Assembly: GCA_025454275.1 (NCBI GenBank)
Contig: JALOOS010000063.1
Coordinates: forward strand, 1 to 8,035
Source: Desulfobacterales bacterium
GTDB taxonomy: Bacteria > Desulfobacterota > Desulfobacteria > Desulfobacterales > SpSt-501
Length of the DNA: 8,035 nucleotides
Direction: 5' to 3'
The stretch's first letter is position 1. Every line of letters starts with the position of its first letter. The position numbers were made by a program, and so were the translations under genes. The notes below the pieces were generated by a model. The model worked only from the letters and a program-made list of their open reading frames with translations, did not search any database and had not been told where the DNA came from. Of the stretch, positions 1 through 7,500 are shown in pieces.

Positions 1-1
1 G

Positions 2-2776
2 GAGCGGCTCTTCACCGATCCGCTGCGCACCCTGGCCTACGGCACGGATGCGAGCTTCTACCGCCTGGTGCCGCAGGTCGTGGTCTGGGCCGACAGCGAG
101 GCCGAAGTGGCCCTCGTCCTTGATGCGGCCGACCGGCAGGGGCTGCCGGTGACCTTCCGGGCCGCCGGGACGAGCCTCTCCGGCCAGGCGATCTCCGACG
201 CGGTGCTGCTCGTGGCCGGCGGGCGGTGGAACCGCTGGGAGATCCTGGACAACGGGGAGCGGATCCGCCTCCAGCCCGGGGTCGTCGGCGGCCATGCCAA
301 CCGCTACCTCGCCCCCTACGGCCGCAAGATCGGACCGGACCCCGCCTCCATCAACGCCGCCATGATCGGCGGGATCGCCGCGAACAACGCGAGCGGGATG
401 TGCTGCGGGACCGCCCAGAACAGCTACCGCACGGTGGCCGGGATGCGCCTCGTCCTGCAGGACGGCTCCCGCCTCGACACGGCCGACCCGGAAAGCCGCG
501 CCGCCTTCCGCCGCCGCCGCCCCGAGCTGCTCGAGGCCCTCGAGACGCTCGGCCGGGAGGTCCGCAGCCGGACGGCGCTCGCCGAGCGCATCCGCCGCAA
601 GTACACGATCAAAAACACCACCGGCTACAGCCTCAACGCGCTGGTCGACTTCGAGGACCCCTTCGACATCCTGCTCCACCTGATGATCGGCTCGGAGGGG
701 ACCCTCGGCTTCATCTCCGAGATCACCTACCACACCGTCGTCGAGCACCCCTGCAAGGCGAGCAGCCTGATGATCTTCCCGCGGATCGAGAATGCGGCCG
801 AGGCCGCGGCCCTCCTCAAGGAGCAGCCGGTGGCGGCGGTCGAGCTCATGGACCGCGCCTCCCTGCGCTCGGTGGAAAACAAGGCCGGCCTGCCGCTCTG
901 GCTCAAAACCCTCCCCGCCCCGGCCGCCGCCCTGCTGGTCGAGACCCGGGCCTTTACGGTCGAGGCGCTCCGCGGCCAGGTCGCGGCGGTGGCGGCCGCG
1001 CTGCAGGGGATCCCGCTCGAGCGGCCGATCGCCTTCACCGACGTCGCGGCCGAAACCACCGCCCTGTGGAACATCCGCAAGGGGCTCTTCCCGGCCGTGG
1101 GTGCGGTGCGCGACACCGGGACCACGGTGATCATCGAAGACGTGGCCTTTCCCATCGGACGGCTGGCCCGGGCCACCCTGGAGCTCCAGGGGCTGCTCCG
1201 GCGCTACCGCTACGAGGAGGCGATCATCTTCGGCCATGCGCTCGAGGGGAACCTGCATTTCGTCTTCACCCAGGATTTCGGGCGTGCGGCGGAGGTGGAG
1301 CGCTACCGGCGGTTCATGGACGAGATCTGCCGCATGGTGGTGGAGACCTATGACGGCTCGCTCAAGGCCGAGCACGGCACCGGCCGCAACATGGCGCCCT
1401 TCGTCGCCCTCGAGTGGGGGCAGGAGGGCCTCGAGCTCATGCGGCGGATCAAGGCGATCTTCGACCCCAAGCAGCTCCTCAACCCGGGGGTGATCCTCAA
1501 CCCGAGCCCCACAGCCCATCTCGAGCACCTCAAACCCCTGCCGGCCGCCGACCCGATCGTGGACAAGTGCATCGAGTGCGGCTTCTGCGAGGTCAACTGC
1601 CCCTCCAAGGAGCTGACCCTGACCCCCCGGCAGCGGATCGTGGTGCAGCGCGAGATCGCGCGGCTCAAGGCCGTCTGCGACAACCCGGCGAGGCTCGCCG
1701 AGCTCGAAGCCGCATACAGTTACCAGGGCGAACAGACCTGCGCCGCGGACGGCCTCTGCGCCGCGGCCTGCCCGGTGGAGATCAACACCGGCGAGCACAC
1801 CAAGAAGCTGCGCGGCCGGACGGCAAGCCGGATGGCGCACCGGGCGGCCGGCCTGGCCGCAGCCCATTTCGCCCGGACGGCCGCCCTCGCGCGCCTGGGC
1901 CTGAAACTCGCCGATCGCGCCCACGGGCTGATCGGCACCCCGGCCATGGAGGCCGTGGCCGGCCGGGCGCGCCGGCTGAGCGGCGGTCGGCTGCCCCAGT
2001 GGACGCGCTGGATGCCCCGTGGGATCGATCCGCCCCGGCCCCGGCCTTCCGGAGCGTCCAAGACGCTTGCCGCCGTCTATTTTCCGAGCTGCATCAGCCG
2101 CACCATGGGGCCGGCCCGCGAGGACCCCGACCGCGACCCCCTGCACCGGGTCGCCGTGCGGCTTCTGGAAAAGGCCGGATACGGGACGATCTTCCCGGCG
2201 CGGATGGAATCGCTCTGCTGCGGGACCCCCTTCGAGAGCAAGGGGTTCACGGCCGCGGCCGATGCCAAGGCGCAGGAGCTCGAGGCGGCCCTGCTCGAGG
2301 CCTCGGACGGCGGCCGCCTGCCCATCCTCGTCGACACCAGCCCCTGTCTCTACCGCATGCGGCAGGTGATGGACCAACGGCTGACCCTGCTCGACCCGGT
2401 CGACTTCACGCTGACCCATCTCCTGCCGCGGCTTGCGATCGCCCCGGTCCCGGAGACCATCGCCTACCACCACACCTGCAGCAGCACCAAGCTGGGGATC
2501 GAGGCCAGGGCGCTCTCCCTGGCGCAGCGCCTGGCTGCGCAGGTGGTGGTGCCGGACCTCGTTGGCTGCTGCGGCTTCGCGGGCGACCGCGGCTTCAACC
2601 ACCCCGAGCTCAACGCGGCGGCCCTGAAGCACCTGCGGCGCGGGGTGGCCGGCGCCTGCACGGCCGGCTACTCGACCAGCCGCACCTGCGAAATCGGCCT
2701 TTCGGCCCACAGCGGGATCCACTACAAATCGATCCTCTACCTGGTCGACCGCTGCACCCGGCCCAAGCCGGAGTGA
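2..2776 (+). CDS. FAD/Fe-S D-lactate dehydrogenase-type oxidoreductase (GlcD-GlcF/CCG fusion), 5' end cut by window
   Basis: Probable cytoplasmic or membrane-associated flavoprotein that oxidises a 2-hydroxy acid, most likely D-lactate to pyruvate, passing electrons through FAD and Fe-S clusters to a quinone or another carrier. The frame is open from base 2, and residues before the GTG at 68 (reading FTDPLRTLAYGTDASFYRL) are typical of this family, so the start lies upstream and 924 residues are visible. Numbering from base 2: FAD-binding PCMH domain about 20-240 (GTSLSGQA 56-63, GGIAANNASGM 123-133, SEGTLGF 231-237); FAD-oxidase C-terminal domain about 250-505 (GHALEGNLHF 411-420, EHGTGR 457-462); ferredoxin motif C523/C526/C529/C533; a second motif C580/D583/C586/C590 with Asp replacing a Cys; two cysteine-rich CCG-type segments (C697 with C739-C740, C826 with C856-C857). 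No membrane segment is evident. The architecture and length match Shewanella Dld-II-like proteins (about 930 residues). Glycolate or another 2-hydroxy acid cannot be excluded as substrate. Confidence 0.88.
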   Translation, partial: ERLFTDPLRTLAYGTDASFYRLVPQVVVWADSEAEVALVLDAADRQGLPVTFRAAGTSLSGQAISDAVLLVAGGRWNRWEILDNGERIRLQPGVVGGHANRYLAPYGRKIGPDPASINAAMIGGIAANNASGMCCGTAQNSYRTVAGMRLVLQDGSRLDTADPESRAAFRRRRPELLEALETLGREVRSRTALAERIRRKYTIKNTTGYSLNALVDFEDPFDILLHLMIGSEGTLGFISEITYHTVVEHPCKASSLMIFPRIENAAEAAALLKEQPVAAVELMDRASLRSVENKAGLPLWLKTLPAPAAALLVETRAFTVEALRGQVAAVAAALQGIPLERPIAFTDVAAETTALWNIRKGLFPAVGAVRDTGTTVIIEDVAFPIGRLARATLELQGLLRRYRYEEAIIFGHALEGNLHFVFTQDFGRAAEVERYRRFMDEICRMVVETYDGSLKAEHGTGRNMAPFVALEWGQEGLELMRRIKAIFDPKQLLNPGVILNPSPTAHLEHLKPLPAADPIVDKCIECGFCEVNCPSKELTLTPRQRIVVQREIARLKAVCDNPARLAELEAAYSYQGEQTCAADGLCAAACPVEINTGEHTKKLRGRTASRMAHRAAGLAAAHFARTAALARLGLKLADRAHGLIGTPAMEAVAGRARRLSGGRLPQWTRWMPRGIDPPRPRPSGASKTLAAVYFPSCISRTMGPAREDPDRDPLHRVAVRLLEKAGYGTIFPARMESLCCGTPFESKGFTAAADAKAQELEAALLEASDGGRLPILVDTSPCLYRMRQVMDQRLTLLDPVDFTLTHLLPRLAIAPVPETIAYHHTCSSTKLGIEARALSLAQRLAAQVVVPDLVGCCGFAGDRGFNHPELNAAALKHLRRGVAGACTAGYSTSRTCEIGLSAHSGIHYKSILYLVDRCTRPKPE

Positions 2777-2797
2777 ACCTTTGCGCGCCTAAACCGC

Positions 2798-2827
2798 TTG
2801 ACAGGAAATGCCCCGCCCTGCTATGCA
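2798..2827 (+). promoter_or_regulatory. Candidate sigma70 promoter for the fumarase gene
   Basis: A perfect -35 hexamer TTGACA (2798-2803) is followed after 18 bases by TATGCA (2822-2827), which matches four of six -10 consensus bases and carries an extended -10 TG at 2819-2820. Transcription would begin near 2834, giving a leader of about 30 bases before the fumarase start. The region is richer in A+T than the flanking genes. This is read from the sequence only; no operator for a known regulator was recognised. Confidence 0.6.
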
Positions 2828-2854
2828 TAACCTCTTTTAGTACTTGGAAAAAAA

Positions 2855-2859
2855 TGGAG
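2855..2859 (+). promoter_or_regulatory. Ribosome binding site of the fumarase gene
   Basis: TGGAG lies seven bases before the ATG at 2867 and follows an A-rich stretch. It supports that ATG as the start. The nearer upstream ATG at 2854 is out of frame. Confidence 0.7.
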
Positions 2860-2866
2860 TTTTGCG

Positions 2867-4477
2867 ATGGCGTCCTTCCGCTTTCAGGAGATGTTTCCCC
2901 TGGCCGATGACCCCACCTCCTACCGCCGGGTCGGCCGGGAGCATGTCGGCACCGCACGGCTCGGCCAGGCCGAGATCCTCACCGTGGCCCCGGAGGCCCT
3001 GACCCTCCTCTCCGAGCAGGCCTTCACCGACGTGTCCCATCTCTTGCGCACCGCGCATCTCGCGCGGCTGACAGAGGTGTTCCGCGACCCGGAGAGCTCG
3101 GCCAACGACCGCACCGTGGCGCTGGAGCTGATCAAAAACGCGGTCATCTCCGCCGAGCGGGTTTTCCCGATGTGCCAGGACACCGGCACGGCCATCGTGA
3201 TCGGCAAAAAAGGCCAGCGGGTCTTCAGCGGCGACGGTGATGAGGAGGCGCTCGCCCGGGGGGTGTTCAACGCCTACACCCGCGGCAACCTGCGCTACTC
3301 GCAGAACCTGCCCCTCTCCATGTACGCAGAGCAGAACTCCGGCTGCAACCTCCCGGCCCAGATCGAGATTTATGCCGTCGGCGGCGACGCTTACCGGTTT
3401 CTCTTCATCGCCAAGGGGGGCGGATCGGCCAACAAGACCTTCCTCTTCCAGGAGACCAAGGCCCTTCTCAATCCGCAGAGCCTGCGCGATTTCATGCAGA
3501 GCAAGATGAAGACCCTCGGCACCGCGGCCTGCCCGCCCTACCACCTGGCCTTCGTCATCGGCGGGACCTCGGCCGAGCTGACGCTGAAGACCGTCAAGCT
3601 CGCCACCGCCGGCTACCTCGACGGGCTGCCCACGAGCGGCGGGCCGGGGGGCCACGCCTTCCGCGACCTCGAACTGGAGGCCGAGGCGCTCCGGATCTCG
3701 CGCGAGATCGGCCTCGGGGCCCAGTTCGGCGGCAAGTGGTTCTGCCTGGACACCCGGGTCATCCGGCTCCCGCGCCACGGGGCCTCCTGCCCGATCGGGT
3801 TGGGAGTGAGCTGCAGCGCCGACCGCAACATCAAAGCCAAGATCACCCGCGATGGGGTTTTCCTCGAGCAGCTGGAGACCGACCCGGCCCGCTTTCTGCC
3901 CGAAGTGCGCATCGAGGGGGCGGCCGCCGTCCCGGTGGACTTGAACCGGCCCATGTCCGAGATCCGCGCCCAGCTGAGCCGCTACCCGATCGCCACCCCG
4001 CTGCTCCTGACCGGGGAGATCATCGTGGCCCGGGATATCGCCCACGCCCGGCTCAAGGAGCGCCTCGACCGCGGGGAGGGGCTTCCGGACTACTTCAAGA
4101 ACCACATCGTCTACTACGCGGGACCGGCCAAGACCCCCGCCGGTCATGCCGCGGGCGCCTTCGGCCCCACCACGGCCGGCCGGATGGATGCCTACGTGCC
4201 TCTCTTCCAGGCCCAGGGGGCCTCGCTCGTGATGCTCGCCAAGGGCAACCGCACCCGGGTCGTGACCGACGCCTGCCGGCAGTACGGCGGCTTTTACTTA
4301 GGCTCGATCGGCGGGGTGGCCGCGCGCTTCGGCCGGGACTGCATCACCGCCATGGAGCTGGTCGAATTCCCGGAGCTGGGGATGGAGGCGGTCTACCGCA
4401 TCCGCGTCCGCGATTTTCCGGCCTTCATCATCGTCGACGACAAGGGCAACGATTTTTTTGAAACCATTTTGAAATAG
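2867..4477 (+). CDS. Fumarate hydratase class I (iron-sulfur fumarase, FumA/FumB type)
   Basis: Cytoplasmic enzyme that reversibly hydrates fumarate to L-malate using an oxygen-sensitive [4Fe-4S] cluster. The 536-residue protein is collinear with E. coli FumA (548 residues) from the N-terminal PFPL-like segment to the VDDKGNDFF motif near the end. The three expected cluster ligands are C103 (in MCQDTGT), C222 (in TAACPPYH) and C316 (in VSCSADR), with the same spacing of 119 and 94 residues as in E. coli. Residues aligning with catalytic and substrate-binding positions known from class I fumarases are present: D105, H304, R389, T435, R439 and K459. The N-terminal alpha-type domain spans roughly residues 1-330 and the C-terminal beta-type domain the rest, fused in one chain. 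The gene has its own promoter and ribosome binding site 90 bases after the upstream oxidoreductase. It stops just after FFETILK and lacks the short Cys-containing tail of E. coli FumA. Class II fumarase is ruled out; a related dehydratase activity such as mesaconase side activity is possible. Confidence 0.97.
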   Translation: MASFRFQEMFPLADDPTSYRRVGREHVGTARLGQAEILTVAPEALTLLSEQAFTDVSHLLRTAHLARLTEVFRDPESSANDRTVALELIKNAVISAERVFPMCQDTGTAIVIGKKGQRVFSGDGDEEALARGVFNAYTRGNLRYSQNLPLSMYAEQNSGCNLPAQIEIYAVGGDAYRFLFIAKGGGSANKTFLFQETKALLNPQSLRDFMQSKMKTLGTAACPPYHLAFVIGGTSAELTLKTVKLATAGYLDGLPTSGGPGGHAFRDLELEAEALRISREIGLGAQFGGKWFCLDTRVIRLPRHGASCPIGLGVSCSADRNIKAKITRDGVFLEQLETDPARFLPEVRIEGAAAVPVDLNRPMSEIRAQLSRYPIATPLLLTGEIIVARDIAHARLKERLDRGEGLPDYFKNHIVYYAGPAKTPAGHAAGAFGPTTAGRMDAYVPLFQAQGASLVMLAKGNRTRVVTDACRQYGGFYLGSIGGVAARFGRDCITAMELVEFPELGMEAVYRIRVRDFPAFIIVDDKGNDFFETILK

Positions 4478-4580
4478 GGGTCGAGGGTTCGAGTGAAAAA
4501 CCGAGGCCGATAGAGCCAATTACGACGCCGACGCTTTTTCCGGATACTGGCGATCGGGGCCGGACAAACTACGACATTCA

Positions 4581-4586
4581 AGGGAG
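4581..4586 (+). promoter_or_regulatory. Ribosome binding site of the PFOR gene
   Basis: AGGGAG sits six bases before the ATG at 4593. It favours that start over the in-frame ATG at 4608, five codons downstream, which has no comparably good site. Confidence 0.75.
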
Positions 4587-4592
4587 AACAGT

Positions 4593-7500
4593 ATGGCCGA
4601 GCAGAAGATGAAAACCATGGATGGCAACACCGCCGCCGCCCACGTGGCCTATGCCATGAGCGACGTGGCGACGATCTACCCGATCACCCCCTCCTCCCCC
4701 ATCGCCGAGCTGGCGGATGAGATGGCCGCCGCCGGACGCAGGAACGTCTTCGGGATGACCATGACGGTGCGCCAGCTCCAGTCCGAGGCCGGGGCCGCGG
4801 GCGCGATGCACGGAGCGCTCGCCGCCGGTGCCCTGACCAGCACCTTCACGGCCTCCCAGGGGCTGCTGCTCATGGTGCCCAACATGTACAAGATCTCCGG
4901 CGAGCTCCTGCCCGGGGTCTTTCACGTGACGGCCCGGGCGGTCGCGGCCCATGCCCTCTCCATCTTCGGCGACCACCAGGACGTCATGGCGGTGCGGCAG
5001 ACCGGCAGCTGCATGATCGCCTCCTCCTCGGTCCAGGAGGTGATGGACCTCGGCCTCGTGGCCCACCTTGCCGCCATCGAGGCGAGCCTGCCCTTCGTCC
5101 ACTTCTTCGACGGCTTCCGCACCTCGCACGAGATCCAGAAGATCGCCGTGATCGACACCGAGGCGATGGCCGGCCTCGTCGACCACGCAGCCGTCGCCAG
5201 GTTCCGGGCCCGCGGGGCGAATCCCGAGCGGCCGGAGCTGAGGGGGACCGCCCAGAACCCGGACATCTACTTCCAGGGGCGCGAGGCTGCCAACCCTTAT
5301 TACCTGAAGGCCGCGGGCATCGTCGCCGCGGCGATGAAGCGGGTCGGCGCCCTGACCGGCCGGCACTACCGCCTCTTCGACTACGTCGGCGACCCGCAGG
5401 CCGCGCACGTCATCATCGCCATGGGCTCCGCCTGCGAGACCATCGAGGAGGCGGTGGGCTACCTCAACGCCAAGGGGGAGAAGACCGGGCTCGTGAAGGT
5501 GAGACTCTACCGCCCCTTCTCGGCCGCGGACCTCCTGGCCGCGATCCCGGCCTCGGCCACGATCGTCACCGTGCTCGACCGCACCAAGGAGCCGGGCGCT
5601 CTCGGCGACCCGCTCTACATGGACGTCTGCACCGCCTGCATGGAGCAGGGCCGGGCGCTCAAGCTCCTCGCCGGCCGCTACGGCCTGGGCTCCAAGGAGT
5701 TCAACCCGGCCATGGTCAAGGCCGTCTTCGACAACATGAAGGCCGCCGCGCCGAGGAACCACTTCACGGTCGGAATCATCGACGACGTCACCCACACCTC
5801 GTTGGAGGTGGGCCCCAGCCTCGACGTCTCCCCCGCCGGCACGGTGCAGTGCAAGTTCTGGGGGCTGGGGGCCGACGGGACCGTGGGCGCCAACAAGAGC
5901 GCCATCAAGATCATCGGCGACAACACCCCCATGTACGCCCAGGCCTATTTCGCCTACGACTCCAAGAAGTCCGGCGGCATCACCATCTCCCACCTGCGCT
6001 TCGGCAAGAAGCCGATCCAGTCCACCTACCTGATCGACACGGCGGACTACATCGCCTGCCATAAGGACAGCTACGTGGAGCTCTACGACATCCTGGAGGG
6101 GGTCAAGGCGGGCGGCACCTTCGTCCTGAACTCCCCTTGGACCCTCGCCGAGATGGAGGAGAAGCTGCCCGCCGCCATGCGCCGGACCATCGCACAGAAG
6201 AAGATCCGCTTCTACAACATCGACGCGGTCAAGATCGCCCAGGAGGTGGGGCTCGGCGGCCGGATCAACATGATCATGCAGACCGCCTTCTTCAAGCTCG
6301 CGAACGTGCTGCCCGTCGAGGAGGCCATCGGCCACCTGAAAAAGGAGATCCAGAAGCTCTTCGGCAAGAAAAGCGAAAAGCTGGTCGCCATGAACAACGC
6401 CGCCGTGGATGCCACCGTGGCCAACCTTGTTGAGATCAAATACCCGGCTGCCTGGGCCCAGGCGGGCGAGGGGGCCGCCTCGGGCCGGAGCGAACCGGAA
6501 TGGGTGCGCGAGGTCATGCGGCCGATCCTGGCCCAGCAAGGGGACAAGCTGCCGGTCAGCAAGTTCACCCCGGACGGGATCTTTCCGGTCGCCACCACCC
6601 GGTTCGAAAAACGCGGGGTCGCGATCAACGTGCCCGAGTGGATCATGGAGAACTGCATCCAGTGCAACCAGTGCGCCATGGTCTGCCCGCATGCAAGCAT
6701 CCGGCCCTTCCTGGTGACCGCGGAAGAGCTGCAGAAGGCCCCGGCGGGTTTCGAGGCCAAGAAGGCCGTCGGCAAGGAGCTCAAGGAGTACTCCTTCCGG
6801 ATCCAGGTGGACACCCTCGACTGCATGGGCTGCGGCAACTGCGCCGACATCTGCCCGGCCAAAAAGAAGGCGCTCGTGATGAAGCCGCTCGAGACCCAGA
6901 CCGCGGCCCAGGTGCCGCTCTGGGACTATGCCGTGACGCTCCCGGTGCGCGACAGCCTGGTCGGCCGCTTCACGGTCAAGGGCAGCCAGTTCTGCCAGCC
7001 CCTGCTCGAGTTCTCCGGGGCCTGCGCCGGCTGCGGCGAGACCCCTTACGCCAAACTCGTCACCCAGCTCTACGGGGACCGGATGATCATCGGCAACGCC
7101 ACCGGCTGCAGCTCCATCTGGGGCGGATCGGCCCCCGCGGTGCCCTACTGCACCAACAAGGACGGCCACGGCCCCACCTGGGGCAACTCGCTCTTCGAGG
7201 ATTCGGCCGAATTCACCTACGGGATGTACCTCGGCATCTTCCAGCAGCGCCGCCAGTTGGCGGATCTCGCCCGCAAAGCGATCGCCGGGGATGCGCCGGC
7301 CGAGGTCAAGAGCGCCCTCCAGGGCTGGCTCGAGCACCTGCAGGACCCCGAGGGGTCGCGCCGCTTCGGCGACCAGCTGAAGGCCCTTTTGCCCAAGCAC
7401 ACCGACAACCCGCTCCTCGCCGAGATCCTGCGCATGGCGAACCTCTTCACCAAGAAGTCCTTCTGGGTCTTCCTGGGCGACGGGGCCGCCTACGACATCG

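Noticed and set aside
1414..2910. A 498-residue + strand frame overlapping the end of the flavoprotein and the start of fumarase
   Set aside because: It is an alternate frame dominated by Arg, Pro, Gly and Ala, typical of a shifted reading of GC-rich coding DNA. It crosses the promoter gap and has no domain.
2837..4147. A 436-residue open frame on the - strand opposite the fumarase
   Set aside because: This is the same kind of GC-driven shadow. It has no domain and is antisense to a fully conserved enzyme, and its far end runs through the fumarase ribosome binding site.
4481..4497. A GGTTCGA element resembling a tRNA T-loop, considered as a tRNA remnant or attachment site
   Set aside because: The flanking bases do not form a T-stem and no acceptor stem, CCA end, integrase or second copy is seen.
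4478..4540. Possible intrinsic terminator after fumarase (T-run at 4535-4539; short TCGA/TCGA and GGC/GCC pairings)
   Set aside because: No stable GC-rich stem directly precedes the T-run, and the available stems are only three to four base pairs.
4520..4548. Possible promoter before PFOR (TTACGA, 17 bases, GATACT)
   Set aside because: Only three of six and four of six consensus positions match, which is close to what chance would give. PFOR may instead be read through from the fumarase promoter.
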